This document shows positions 34,136-46,310 of a stretch of 64,000 nt of DNA, piece after piece. The DNA comes from Channallabes apus. Lineage: Eukaryota; Chordata; Actinopteri; Siluriformes; Clariidae. Each line of letters opens with the position of its first letter. Within the stretch, counting starts at the first letter, position 1. The stretch lies in NCBI GenBank assembly GCA_030522415.1, contig CM060107.1, forward strand, positions 20,158,553 to 20,222,552, given 5' to 3'. The notes below the pieces were generated by a model. That model did not search any database, had not been told where the DNA came from, and saw only the letters and a program-made list of their open reading frames with translations. The translations under genes and the position numbers were made by a program.

Positions 34136-35717
34136 CAAACCAGATTCCAAAAAAGTTGGGACACTAAACAAATTGTGAATAAAAACTGAATGCAATGATG
34201 TGGAGATGGCAAATGTCAATATTTTATTCAGAATAGAACTTAAATCACGGAACAAAAGTTTAAACTGAGAAAATTTATAATTTTAAGGGAAAAATATGGT
34301 GAATCAAAATGTCATGGTGTCAACAAATCCCAAAAAAGTTGGGACAAGGCCATTTTCACCACTGTGTGGCATCTCCCCTTCTTCTTACAACACTCAACAG
34401 ACGTCTGGGGACCGAGGAGACCAGTTTCTCAAGTTTAGAAATAGGAATGCTCTCCCATTCTTGTCTAATACAGGCCTCTAACTGTTCAATCGTCTTGGGC
34501 CTTCTTTGTCACACCTTCCTCTTTATGATGCACCAAATGTTCTCTATAGGGGAAAGATCTGGACTGCAGACTGGCCATTTCAGTACCCGGATCCTTCTCC
34601 TACGCAGCCATGATGTTGTGATTGATGCAGAATGTGGTCTGGCATTATCTTGTTGAAAAATGCAGGGTCTTCCCTGAAAGAGATGACTAGATGTTGTTCT
34701 AGAAGCTGAATATATTTTTCTGCATTGATGGTGCCTTTCCAGACATGCAAGCAGCCCATGCCACACGCACTCATGCAACCCCATACCATCAGAGATGCAG
34801 GCTTCTGAACTGAGCGTTGATAACAACTTGGGTTGTTCTTGTCCTCTTTGGTCCGGATGACATGGCGTCCCACATTTCCAACAAGAACTTCGAATCGTGA
34901 CTCGTCTGACCACAGAACAGTCTTCCATTTTGCCACACTCCATTTTAAATTATCCCTGGCCCAATGAAAACGCCTGTGCTTGTGGATCTTGCTTAGAAAT
35001 AGCTTCTTCTTTGCACTGTAGAGTTTCAGCTGGCAACGGCGGATGGCACGGTGGATTGTGTTCACTGACAATGGTTTCTGGAAGTATTCCTGAGCCCATT
35101 CTGTGATTTCCTTTACAGTAGCATTCCTGTTTGTGGTGCAGTGTCGTTTAAGGGCCCGGAGATCACGGGCATCCAGTATGGTTTTACGCCCTTGACCCTT
35201 ACGCACAGAGATTGTTCCAGATTCTCTGAATCTTCGGATGATATTATGCACAGTTGATGATGATAACTGCAAAGTCTTTGCAATTTTTCGCTGGGTAACA
35301 CCTTTCTGATATTGCTCCACTATCTTTCTGCGAAACATTGTGGGAATTGGTGATCCTCATACCCATCTTGGCTTCTGAGAGACACTGCCACTCTGAAAAG
35401 CTCTTTTTATACCCAATCATGTTGCCAATTAATCTAATTACTGTTAATTGGACTTCCAGCTCTTCGTTATGCTCAAATTTACTTTTTCCAGCCTCTTATT
35501 GCTACTTGTCCCAACTTTTTTGGGATTTGTTGACACCGTGAAATTTGGAATCAACATATTTTTCCTTTAAAATGATTCATTTTCTCAGATTAAACTTTTG
35601 ATCCATCATCTATGTTCTATTCTGAATAAAATATTGACATTTGCCATCTCCACATCATTGCATTCAGTTTTTATTCACAATTTGTTTAGTGTCCCAACTT
35701 TTTTGGAATCCGGTTTG
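34136..35717 (-). mobile_element. Tc1-like DNA transposon, second family
   Basis: Inverted termini CAAACCAGATTCC (34136) and GGAATCCGGTTTG (ending 35717) sit between TA dinucleotides. The ends share about 65 bases and then about 30 more. Each has an outer and an inner copy of AAAAAAGTTGGGACA, which is the IR/DR plan. Confidence 0.94.
34509..35338 (-). pseudogene. Tc1 transposase, second family, frameshifted
   Basis: The 35338-34580 frame has a helix-turn-helix N terminus (RKIAKTLQLSSSTVHNIIRRF) and the first catalytic aspartate (WSDESRFE). It changes frame at a T run near 34657. The other frame then gives QQDNARPHSA and PDLSPIENIW, the second aspartate and the glutamate, again 34 residues apart. 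The N-terminal dozen or so residues seem to lie in yet another frame, so the copy is inactive. Confidence 0.9.
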
Positions 35718-35749
35718 TATAATAATTTACACAGTACACTAATTCTATG

Positions 35750-35960
35750 AATAAACAATCTATGTATGGCAGAGGTCTGATGTTGAGGAACTATTCACCT
35801 GAAAATAGGCTCAGAATTGTCAAGTCAGTGTATGGTAGAAAATGGGACTCCACAGTGGAGCATCTTAAGTCCATACCATTTCGTCTTTTTCATGTAAAAC
35901 CTGAGATGCTGGATCTCCTGATAGATTATCCTCTACAGACGGACAGATCATTGCAGAGAG
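35750..35960 (+). pseudogene. Nimb-like LINE reverse-transcriptase fragment
   Basis: The translation contains NYSPENRLRIVKSVYGRKWDST. Nearly the same residues occur on the minus strand of the larger LINE at 40880-40790. It is a short displaced piece in the opposite orientation. Confidence 0.6.
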
Positions 35961-36184
35961 TTTAGCTCAGACAGCATTGGACTAAAGAGGAGATTTAGCC
36001 AAAATGGGAGTGACTGTACCATAGCCAACTGGAGCTTAGCAGACAAAATTGGTAATACTGCCATTGTGGCATTGTGTAAATTCATCAAAGACTGAACATT
36101 GGCTGTGGTTAAAGGACAGTGAGTCCTCGCCAGTGAGCACTTATATAAAAGGTGCACCCCTTTCACCCCACCTCTCCCCATCAT

Positions 36185-36760
36185 AAATTAAACTCTGTGT
36201 TCATCTAAAGCATCAAGTTGGAGATGGATCAATTCCAGGGCTCCTTTACAGGTGATTATTAAAACATTGCTATATTTCCCACAGCGTAGCACAAATCTGA
36301 TTAATACTTTTATACTGCCAGAAAAATTAGGATGAGCTTTGTGTAATAATAAACTGAATGAGTCTCCTCACTGTTGTCTTGAAGCCAGTGTTGCAGGGTG
36401 TGTCATGCCGTTTGATCTAAACACTGGAACACTCTTACTGTGAACAAGTCACCTTGTTGCCCTATGTTATAAATACATCTACAGTAGGTTCAATTGCTTT
36501 TTTGAAGTTCATCCTCTTTCATCCTATGATTAAATGCTTTTGGGAAAATGCACTGCACAGACTGATCAGAGAAAAAAAATTGCTACTGCACCACATTTGT
36601 AATGTATTTTTTAGGAAGTGAAGGAAAGAAAAACTCTTAACCTCTTTTAAACTCTTTTAAACTTAAAAATGTGTGTCAGAGCTGTAGAGTTGTTTTTGCA
36701 TATTTAGAGAACATGAATTTCTGGATTGTTGCCTAAATAATTTGGTAGAACCACTATATC
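36185..36760. other. no gene recognised
   Basis: This is AT-rich DNA with no motif that I recognise. Confidence 0.5.
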
Positions 36761-36761
36761 A

Positions 36762-38270
36762 GATCTTCTTCTTTGTCGTTCGGCTGTTCCCTTTCAGGGG
36801 TCGCCACAGCGAATCATCTGCCTCCATCTAACCCTATCCTCTGCATCCTCTTCTCTCACACCAACTAACTTCATGTCCTCTCTCACTGCATCCATGAATC
36901 TCCTCTTTGGTCTTCCTCTAGACCTCCTGCCTGGCAGTTCCAACCTCAGCATTCTTCTACCGATATATTCACAATCTCTCCTCTGAACATGTCCAAACCA
37001 CCTCAATCTGGCCTCTCTGACTTTATCTCCAAAACATCTCACATGGGTTGTCCCTCTGATGAACTGATTCTTGATCCTATCCATCCTTGTCACTCCCAAA
37101 GAGAACCTCAACATCTTCAGCTCTGCTACCTCTAGCTCTGCCTCCTGTCTTTTCTTCAGTGCCACTGTCTCTAAGCCGTAGAGCATTGCTGGTCTCACCA
37201 CTGTCCTGTACACCTTTCCTTTCATTCTCGCTGATGCTCTTTTATCGCACAACACACCTGACACTTTTCTCCACCCATTCCAACCTGCCTGTACTCGTCT
37301 CTTCACCTCCTTTGAACACTCTCCATTGCTCTCGACCGTTGACCCTAAGTACTTAAAATCCTGCACCTTCTTTACCTCCGCTCCCTGTAGCCTCACTGTT
37401 CCTCTTGGGTCCCTCTCATTCACACACATGTATTCCGTCTTGCTGCAGCTAACCTTCATTCCTCTGCTTTCCAGAGCATACCTCCACCTCTCCAAATTTT
37501 CCTCTACCTGTTCCCTGCTCTCGCTACAAAGCACAATGTCATCTGCAAACATCATAGACCATGGAGACTCCTGTCTAACTTCATCTGTCATCCTGTCCAT
37601 CACTAGAGCAAACAAAAAGGGGCTTAGAGCCGATCCTTGATGCAGACCCACCTCCACCTTGAACTCTTCTGTCACACCTGCAGCACATCTCACCACTGTC
37701 TTACACCTCTCATACATGTCCTGCACCACTCTAACATACTTCTCTGCCACTCCAGACTTCCTCATACAACACCACAGCTCCTCTCTCGGCACCCTGTCGT
37801 ACGCTTTCTCTAAATCTACAAAGACACAATGCAACTCTTTATTACCTTCTCTGTACTTCTCCATCAGCATCCTCAAAGCAAATACTGCATCTGATGTACT
37901 CTTTCTAGGCATAAAACCATATTGCTGCTCACAAATTCTCACCTCTGCCCTTAACCTAGCTTCCACTACTCTTTCCCACAGCTTCATTGTATGGCTCATT
38001 AGCTTTATACCTCTGTAATTGCCACAGCTCTGCACATCTCCCTTGTTCTTAAAAATCGGCACCAATACACTTCTCCTCCATTCCTCTGGAATCCTCTCAC
38101 TCTCCAAGATCTCGTTAAACAAACTAGTCAGAAACTCTACTGCCACCTCTCCTAAGCACTTCCATACCTCCACAGGTATGTCATCAGGACCAACAGCCTT
38201 TCCACTCTTCATCCTCTTCAACGCCCTTCTCACCTCACTTTTACTAACTTTTTTACTTGTTAATTTTCAG
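36762..38270 (-). mobile_element. RTE-clade LINE, 5'-truncated
   Basis: This is the 3' part of an RTE element. On the minus strand it ends with GGCGACCCCTGAAAGGGAAC, then a CCG/AAG-rich tail, which is a common fish RTE 3' end. The left boundary is approximate. Confidence 0.85.
36794..38233 (-). CDS. RTE reverse transcriptase, C-terminal 479 residues, open
   Basis: The frame begins inside the fingers (MKSGKAVGPDDIPVEVWK). It continues through motif A (CVFVDLEKAYDRVPREELW), motif B (GLHQGSALSPFLFALVMD) and the catalytic MFADDIVL, then the thumb (FKYLGSTVESNGE). It ends with the RTE signature LPGRRSRGRPKRRFMDAV and a stop. No stop or frameshift occurs, which is unusual for a 5'-truncated copy and suggests a young insertion. 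The N-terminal endonuclease is missing, so it is not autonomous. The enzyme would copy RNA into DNA at a nicked target. Confidence 0.9.
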   Translation of the reverse strand: MRRALKRMKSGKAVGPDDIPVEVWKCLGEVAVEFLTSLFNEILESERIPEEWRRSVLVPIFKNKGDVQSCGNYRGIKLMSHTMKLWERVVEARLRAEVRICEQQYGFMPRKSTSDAVFALRMLMEKYREGNKELHCVFVDLEKAYDRVPREELWCCMRKSGVAEKYVRVVQDMYERCKTVVRCAAGVTEEFKVEVGLHQGSALSPFLFALVMDRMTDEVRQESPWSMMFADDIVLCSESREQVEENLERWRYALESRGMKVSCSKTEYMCVNERDPRGTVRLQGAEVKKVQDFKYLGSTVESNGECSKEVKRRVQAGWNGWRKVSGVLCDKRASARMKGKVYRTVVRPAMLYGLETVALKKRQEAELEVAELKMLRFSLGVTRMDRIKNQFIRGTTHVRCFGDKVREARLRWFGHVQRRDCEYIGRRMLRLELPGRRSRGRPKRRFMDAVREDMKLVGVREEDAEDRVRWRQMIRCGDP

Positions 38271-39750
38271 GAAAAAGCTACCACCATTGACAACACAAAT
38301 ATAAACCAAATATGACTGACATATGAATTTGTCTAATTCTTTGTATGCCTAAGGCATGCAGAATTTTAAAACAATGATCTTCAAAACATTTTCAGTTTTG
38401 GGGTTTGCTTAGCTATTTGCTAAGGATTCACCATACATTTGAATGCAGCTGTTTGTTCTTGTATGGTGTTTTTTTATTGTACTGTAGAATTCACATGGAT
38501 GTAAGATAAGGCCTAAATGCCTTTTAATTTCGATTTGAGGAATAATGTCCTTCTTGTTTTGTGTTAAAAGTTTTGTCAATAATACAGAAGAATCATGCAG
38601 ATAAAATTTAAGCCAGGTTAATTCTTCTATATCTTCTTTCTCTTTGTTGTTTAACAGTGATTGGAATCCAACAGATTACATTATCACCAACTGTAGGTCT
38701 TATTCACCCTCATCTTCTCAAACTCTTAAAGCCAATTCTCCAGTCCAGCCTTGTCTTGTCTTGGTCGAAAAATGTAATTCTGCCTAGGCAAAACTCAGTT
38801 ATAGATATCTGAAATTGTTACTGCAGATATTCTTAGTTCTATCCTTAATCCTTCCTTAAAAACCTCTAATGCATTCCTCTCTGGTCTTGGCTTGACTTTT
38901 TCTGTACTCTTTCTTGGACTCTTCGTCTGCTCTATACGGTACTTCCTTTCTTCGCACTCTTTTTTCTCACATCTTTAGTTGGAGTTGTGTAAGTTGCATC
39001 ACCGCCACCTATAGATCTCTCTCTCCTCAGCTTCCCTGTCCATTAAAGCCCACGTTCTAGTCTAGTCTTCCTAAAATAAAAAACATGAAATGCTTCCTTT
39101 CCTGAGCTGTGACTCCCCATTGTAACATTTAACTTTTAACATTGCTTTCTACTCTCCCTAGTTCTTGGAGCTGTGTCACCATATCAAGCCTTCCCTGCAT
39201 ATATTTCCTGCATGAGAGCAAAACATTCCTGACATTCTCACTTTCCTGGCATTGCTCACAGAGTCCCATTGAGTGTTTACCTGCTATTAATAGAGTGCTA
39301 TTAAGGTTACTACTAATTCTTAAATGTAATTCTTAGTCTTGCTATTGGTTCATTATCCCACTCAGGTTGACATTGCTGTTTTGCCTTTCTCCAAACTATA
39401 ACTTCCCCTTTGACTTTTGATATTGACTTTAACGTACACATTTTTGTTTGCTTACTTTGCCAACTTGTCTGCTCCCATTTTCACAGATACCTGAATGGGC
39501 TGGGACCCACAGGCAAGAGACATTTTCCCTTGTCTAATTATTCTTGAGTTAGCTAACAAGATTTCACACACACGATCCTGGTGCCTGCTGGCTGTACTAA
39601 TGATTGTAAGTTCTGCTTCCGGGTAATTACAAATCACAAAATTTCGGTGATTAACCTTCTCAGCAGTTCCAGTTTTCTCTTATTCCTGGTCCTTAGACCC
39701 ATCTGTAAAAACCTGCATGCTGTCTTTGTATTTCTTGTTATACATACATA

Positions 39751-39930
39751 CAGTGAGGTCAATAAGTATTTGATCACCCTGTGATTTTGCAAGTTCTCTT
39801 ACTTAGAAATCATGGAGGAGTCTACAATTTTCAGCATAGATACATTTCCACTGTGAGAGACAGAATCTAAAAAGAAAAATCTGGAAATCACATTGTATGA
39901 TTTTTTAACAATTTATTTGTAACAATTTTA
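39751..39930 (+). mobile_element. Tc1-like terminal fragment
   Basis: It begins TA|CAGTGAGGTCAATAAGTA and resembles a widespread fish Tc1 inverted repeat, including TAGAAATCATGGAGG and GTGAGAGACAGAATCTAAA. Only one end is present, so it is a broken or one-ended relic. Confidence 0.7.
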
Positions 39931-40876
39931 TATATAATCAGGTCAGTTGTCCCATTAACATGCTTGATCATTAATATTTTCAAATCAACATTTGGTATTT
40001 CTAATACCCAGAGGGGTTAAACAGGCCACACTACAGTTTCACCAAAATCTTGACTATACTCACCGATCTCTATCGCCAGCTGATCTCTTTTCCAACCAAA
40101 TCTTTCCTTCTGAGCCCTCTTCTTCTCCCAACACTCCTCCAGCACTCTCTTTGTCAGGTGGATGTTTCCAAGCCCTCTTAGATCGATCCAATAATCAACC
40201 ACTAGCTGTTTTCTATGTGTAGCCACCATAGCATTTTACCTGCTTTAACCTGGAGAGCACACACTGTGGAGGTTCTAATAGCTTGTAAACACACTCTTAA
40301 AGCCTGAGTTTGCACTATACCCATGCAGGCCTGATACAGATTCAACTGCCGATCCATATAATACTGCCATAATCCATCTTATAAGGGCAGTGTACTCAAT
40401 TCTAGCCCCCTTCTCCTTCCCTCATGACATTTATCACTTTTTTTGCTTTCATTAATCAGATATCTTACATGCCCTCTCTATGTCAATCTCTCATTACAAT
40501 ATCCTCTCATATATTCTGAAAAGTTCAGATTGGTTCCATATGTTTTTAGATTGTATTCCTGGATTTTCTTTCTTCTAAAGTATATGACTTTTGTTTTTTC
40601 CACTGAAAAGAGAAATCCCCATTTGATTCCTCATTTTTTAACTTAATTTATTCCGCTTTGCAGTTTCCGTTATGTATTCACCATTTCTTCCCTGTTTCCA
40701 TAAAGCTCCGTTATTGGGGAAAAAGCAATTTCCCCATATCTGGTATGATATTTCCAAAAATATAATTTATCATAATAGAGAACAGTGTTGGACTTAAGAT
40801 GCTCCCCTGTGGAGTCCCATTTTCTACCATACACTGGCTTGACAATTCTGAGCCTATTTTCTGGTGAATAGTTCTT

Positions 40877-41169
40877 TCATAGGTGGCACAATGGTGTAGT
40901 GGTTAGCACTGTGGCCTCCAAGGTCGCAGGTTAGATTCCCGCCTGAGGTCTGTGTGCATGGAGGTCGTGTGTTCTTTCTGTACTTGGTGGGTTAGGCTAA
41001 TAGCCATTTCCAAATTAGTCCATAGTGTGTAAATAAGTGTATGTATTTGCCCTGTGATGGATTGGCAACCCATCCAAGCTGCACCCTGTCTCATGCCCTA
41101 AGTCTCCTTGGACAGGCTCCCATGGCTCTGTATACAGGATAAAGCGGTTTAGACAATTAATCAGTGAGG
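40877..41169 (+). mobile_element. tRNA-headed SINE
   Basis: It has an A box (TGGTGTAGTGGTTAGCA) and a B box (GGTTAGATTCCCG) 30 bases apart. Flanking 9-bp repeats ATAGTTCTT at 40868-40876 and 41170-41178 show a clean insertion into the Nimb-like LINE. Confidence 0.82.
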
Positions 41170-41525
41170 ATAGTTCTTCCAGCTAAAAAGTCCTTAACCC
41201 AATTAAATTGTTACCCTCCAATTCCCATCATGTGCATTTTTATTAGCATGCTGTCTTTCCACAAACATATCGTAGGCTTTTCCTAGTGGTTTTAAACTGG
41301 AAGCGCTTACGTTTCAGTAGGTGGGGGAGGCGGCAAGATGGCGACCTAGGCGCACGTGTTTTTTTGAGCTCTGGCAAGATTGTTACTTAAATTTGTATCT
41401 TTGTACTCTCACAAGTTTATTGCAGGGGGAAAAAACTCCACTTGCTAATTAAACGCATCGGTATCACTTTTATCTTGTTGACAAACTTATAATTAACATT
41501 TTTAACGAGTATAAGTTACGGGAGC

Positions 41526-42344
41526 ATGGCGCATTCAGCAAACAGAGGCCAAAGTGCACTTCTGGAAACGGATCACAGTTATAGTCGAGAAAAACGACGA
41601 GATGCTTCTCATATCACCCCAACCAAGAACCCTCAAAAAAAGGTAAAACCAGACGATACTGACGTCTCCAATGCAGCCCTGCTGCAGGCAATTAATTCAT
41701 TAATAACCAGATTTGATTCTCAAGATAGAAAATTGGAAGATATTGCAGATAAAATTAAACAAAATAGCATAATGATCACAAACATCTCCAAATCGGTGGA
41801 GTTCAATGCTGCAGACATTAAGGAGTGTAAGGACAAATATGCTGTTTTGGAAAAACAAACAGCATCTCTGGTGAGATCCAGTGAGGAGTTACAGCTGAAA
41901 ACATCAGAACTGGAGCGTTACAAGCGGAGATGGAACCTGCGCATTAAAGGAGTGAAAGAGCATGATAATGAGAACACATTTAAAGAGGTGGTTGAACTTT
42001 TGGGTAAGATAGCCCCACATTTGGCACAGAAACTGGAAGATGTCGTTGACTCGGTCTACCGGATTGGGAAAAAGGAAAGTGGAAGACACCGCCAGATCAT
42101 TGTTCAGTTTGCCATGCAAAGATACAGAGACGAATTTTGGAGGAACACAAAAAATTCGCAGCTGTGCATTGATCGAGGGATCCAGTTTGCGGAGGATCTA
42201 TCAGCTGATGACCGGAGGGCTCGTGCAGCTCTTTGGCCTCTCATCCAAGAAGCCAGAAGTGCCGGGAAGAGGGCGTACTATCGTGGTCCTTTGGGATACA
42301 TTGATGGTCGTCTAATTTCATCAGCAAATAAAATCAAAGGGTGA
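41526..42344 (+). CDS. L1 ORF1 protein (RNA-binding chaperone)
   Basis: This is a 272-residue protein. The N terminus is basic and disordered (1-45). A coiled coil of leucine/isoleucine heptads follows (about 50-135; LLQAINSLITRFDSQDRKL to ELERYKRRWNL), then an RRM-like fold beginning RIKGVKE (about 140-200). The C-terminal domain carries RHRQIIVQF and RAALWPLIQEARSAGKRAYY. This is the plan of L1 ORF1 proteins, which trimerise and coat the element RNA. The frame is complete with no damage. The ATG at 41526 is the first in the element's long frame. Confidence 0.92.
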   Translation: MAHSANRGQSALLETDHSYSREKRRDASHITPTKNPQKKVKPDDTDVSNAALLQAINSLITRFDSQDRKLEDIADKIKQNSIMITNISKSVEFNAADIKECKDKYAVLEKQTASLVRSSEELQLKTSELERYKRRWNLRIKGVKEHDNENTFKEVVELLGKIAPHLAQKLEDVVDSVYRIGKKESGRHRQIIVQFAMQRYRDEFWRNTKNSQLCIDRGIQFAEDLSADDRRARAALWPLIQEARSAGKRAYYRGPLGYIDGRLISSANKIKG

Positions 42345-42572
42345 TTACTCCTGCGAAAGGAAAATGACGATCTACGAAGTGAGATCTAAAGAAAAAATGT
42401 TCTGCCAGAGCATCAGTATTATTATTATTATTATTCGTTTGTTGTGTGGTTTCTGAGTCAGATTTTGATAACTGACAATTTCATCCCCGTTGGGATAGGT
42501 TATTTATTATTATTATTATTATTTTCTTTCTCTTATTTCTTGTTTGCTTGTTTATAGTGCTATATCTATTTA

Positions 42573-45500
42573 ATGTTTCAATTTAATAGTTGTATTTCTT
42601 TTCTTTCATTAAACGTTAGGGGTCTAAGAAATAATACCAAAAGAAAAGCTACTTTTTTGTTTTGTAAAGAGAAAAAAGCTCAATGTGTTCTTTTGCAAGA
42701 AACTCACTCAAGTGGCAGTGATTGTACTTTTTGGTCTAATCAGTGGGGTGAACCAATTTTATTTGCTCATGGCACAACGCGTTCAGGAGGTGTTGCGTTC
42801 TTGTTTAACAATTTAACTGGGAAACTTATTGAATCAAGATCTGATTTAGATGGACATTGGTTGTTTTGTATCCAAAGAATAGATAACTGTTACATTATTT
42901 TGGGAAATGTGTATGGGTATAACAATGTATCCCAAAACAAACTTTTAATTTCAGAAATCTCATTAATATTGGAGGAAATGAAAACAAAATATGCTACTGA
43001 TTTTGTTATACTGGGTGGGGACTTTAATATGGTGTATGATGAGTGGCTAGATAGATCACCAACTAAATATGATGTACATCATTATAATTCATTATTGCTA
43101 CACTTTTGTAATAAACAGGGTTTAATAGATCCCTGGCGTGAAGCAAACCCTTATCAAAGACAGTTTTCTTGGTTTAAACCTGATGCCTCTAGCAAGTCCC
43201 GAATTGATTTCTGGTTAATTTCTTATCATCTTCTATACTACCAAACAATATCCAGTTTATCGGCAGCCCCTCTTACAGACCATTGTTCAATTGAATTAAC
43301 AATAAATCATAAAAACAAACATGTTCGTAATAAAGGTTATTGGAAACTTAATTCTAATCTTTTTGTGAAAGATGAGTATGCAAATTTGGTTAAAGATGTA
43401 ATTTCAAGGATTATTAGTGATAATAATTTGGTCTCATGGACAAGTAAATGGGAATTTTTTAAATATAAACTTCGTCAGAAATCTATTTCCTATAGTAAAC
43501 AGGTGAACAAAAATCATATCAGAGAACAGGCCTCTATTATTAAAGAAATAACTGAATATGCAAACAAAATAAATTTAACAGAAGGTGATAAATCAAGGTT
43601 GTTATTTTTGCAATCACAATTGGATGAAGTCTATATGAGAAATGCCAAAGGGGCATATATTAGATCAAGAGCTAAATGGATGGAAGAAGGGGAAAAAAAT
43701 ACAGCTTATTTTTGTAGGTTAGAAAAAATACGTCAAGAAAGGAATTCTATTAAAACCTTAATTAGTGATGGAGCAGAGTGTTCAGATACACAATTAATAG
43801 CTAAAAAAATAGCTAGCTTCTATCAAGATTTATACTCTTCTTCCTCGTTAATATTAGATCCTGATCCTCTTTTTGAAAAACTTAGCGACTCTATCCCACA
43901 AATAGATGAACAGTTCAAACTGACATGTGATGCAGAAATAACAATTGAAGAGCTTGATTCTGCTGTTATGTGTTTATCATTAGATAAATCACCTGGCCCG
44001 GATGGTATTACGTCTAACTTTTATCGACATTTTTGGGATTTGTTAAGGGAATTTCTTTTTGCAGCCTTTCAGGAAATTATCAGAAATTCATCTTTGCCTA
44101 ACTCGATGAGACAAGGGTTAATCACACTTATTCCCAAACCAGGAAAGGATGTTAGATTGTTGGACAATTTACGACCTATAACATTATTAAACAATGACTA
44201 TAAATTGTTAACTCATATATATAATAATCGCCTAAAATCACACTTATCCAAAATTATTGGGGAGACTCAAACTGGGTTTATCAGAGGTCGATCTATACAA
44301 AATAATATACGGCTGGTTTTGGACTTGTTAGAATATAACCAAGAAATTGAAGATGATGGGGTTATTTTATTTTTAGATTTTTATAAAGCCTTTGATATGT
44401 TAGAACACTCCTTTATTTTTAAATGTTTGCAAAAATATGGGTTTGGCGAGAATTTTTGTAAAGTTATTAAGATGTTCTACACAAACACTAATAGCTCAGT
44501 TGCCTTACCAACAGGTACTTCACCCAGATTTGATATCAAAAGAGGAGTTAAACAAGGCTGCCCCATCTCACCTTCACTATTTATTTTGGCCACCGAGATG
44601 TTGGCCCTCCTTATCAAAAATTAAAAAATTGAGAAATTGAATGTGTTTGATCAGGAAATTGTAATTAGTCAGCTAGCTGACGATACAACATTATTTTTAA
44701 AAAACATTGATCAGATCCCTAAAGCAATTGAGATAGTTGATTACTTTTCCAAATTTTCGGGCTTAAAACTTAATATTGAAAAATGTGAAATTATTACCAT
44801 ACACGAATGTCATCTTACAACTGCATATAACATTCCAATTAAATCAAATGTTAAATATTTAGGCATACACATTTCTAAAGATGAGATGAAGATGGAGAAG
44901 CTAAATGTCTGGGACAGATGGAATGAGTGCAAAAATAGACTTGAGGTATGGATGCAGAGAGATTTATCTATTCTTGGTAGAGTTTATTTAACTAAAATGG
45001 AAAGTCTATCTAGATGCATCTATCCTGCATCTTGCCTTTCTATTTCTAATAAAGCCATTAAGACTATTAACCAAATAAATTTTAACTTCATATGGAAAAA
45101 ACGTGTGCATTACATCAGGAAAGCACAACTTATACAAGATTATGAAAATGGGGGATTACAATCCTTCGACTTTACCTGTATAAATGGTATGTTAAAAATT
45201 AAATGGCTAAAATATTTTGTAACAAATGAAAATAAATTTTGGTTTTCTGTTCCTAGAGGTTTATTTAAAAAACTGGGTGGAATTGATTTTCTATTAAGAT
45301 GTGATTTCACTGTTTCTAGACTACCAGTTAAATTATCTTCATTTCACCAACAGGTTTTGCTATATTGGAAATTATTATACAATCATAACTTCACCCCACA
45401 CCAAACCTCAATATGGAACAATAGATTTATTCTGTCTAAATATAAATCTTTGTGCATTCTTGATTGGCTTGAAAAAGGTGTTTGGTCAGTTCGTCACTTG

Positions 45501-46310
45501 ATGAATGAGGACGGGAGCTGGTTATCACTCAGTGGTTTCTGCTCAAAATACAACTTGCACTGTGAACGTAAACAATTTGAGCGTGTATTAAAAGCTGTTC
45601 CAAAAAGTTTTATAAACCTTTTACAAAACAGTTTTACCAACATCTCAGATGGTTCATGTGATCTTCCATCACTTCTTTTTAATGGTAATAACCTTAAAGC
45701 AACACTTCCCAACAAAATCATCCGCTCTTGTTTAAATTCTATAATACATCCAACATCGTTATATTATAACAATATTTTACAAAATTATGATAAACCAACC
45801 GTTAAAATATTACGTACACAATATATCGCCTTTCCAGTGGCTCCTAAAGCAAAAGAAACCCATTTCAAAATATTTAATGGTATTTATCCATCATCTGAGT
45901 TTTTAAGACACCGGTTTAATTTTGAACAAAATGCTTGTACTTTCTGTAAAGTTGACATTGAGACTACTGATCACCTTTTCTTTTCTTGTGAGTACTCTGC
46001 TATCTTTTGGGAAAATATATCTTATTGGTTGGAGCCGAGGATACAATCATTGCCTGCTTTTGATAGAAAACATATTATATTTGGAATACTACTGAATGAT
46101 AAGAATAATAACTTTCTCATTAATATAATACTAATTTTAGGCAAATTTTTTATTCATAAATGCAAGTGTATAAAAACTAAACCTTATTTTTCAGTTTTTA
46201 AAAAAGATTTTATTTGCAATTATGTTCCATCATTGGAACATATGAAAGGTAAAAAGGCCAAGAAACTTGTTGGAATAATAAAAGAATTTGGCTTATTAGA
46301 AGAAGAATAA
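42573..46310 (+). pseudogene. L1 ORF2: endonuclease and reverse transcriptase, one stop codon
   Basis: The frame would encode 1245 residues but for a TAA at 44622-44624 (codon 684). Residues 1-230 are the apurinic-type endonuclease: SLNVRGLRN, LQETHSSG, GGDFNMV, SRIDFWLIS and PLTDHCSIE supply its catalytic residues. Reverse transcriptase begins near 470 (LSLDKSPGPDGI; LITLIPKPGKD) with motif A LDFYKAFD and motif B GVKQGCPISPSLF. The stop falls between motif B and the catalytic LADD (QLADDTTLFL). The C-terminal part has a cysteine-histidine knuckle (CTFCKVDIETTDHLFFSC, C-x2-C-x8-H-x4-C). Frame is the same on both sides of the stop. Confidence 0.95.

Larger units (their letters stand above)
38640..41308 (-). 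mobile_element. Nimb-like (I superfamily) LINE, degenerate
   Basis: On the minus strand, recognisable pieces come in protein order with frame changes. They are a motif A region near 41270 (KAYDMF), the NYSPENRL segment near 40870, a worn motif B (GTPQGSILSPTLF-like) near 40800, FSVEKTKVIYF near 40600, and LRRKQL/VDYWIDLRGLGNIHLTKRVL near 40200-40100. An RNase H tail (GADKLAK) lies near 39460. RNase H after RT is typical of the I/Nimb group. A SINE, a Tc1 end and the L1 target site interrupt it. The 3' limit is uncertain. Confidence 0.55.

Noticed and set aside
37087..38315. Several plus-strand frames of 89-119 residues
   Set aside because: They are shadows of the RTE reverse transcriptase on the minus strand.
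42573..46310. A host reverse transcriptase or domesticated gene
   Set aside because: The poly-A tail, target duplication, ORF1 and the endonuclease-RT order make it an ordinary L1.
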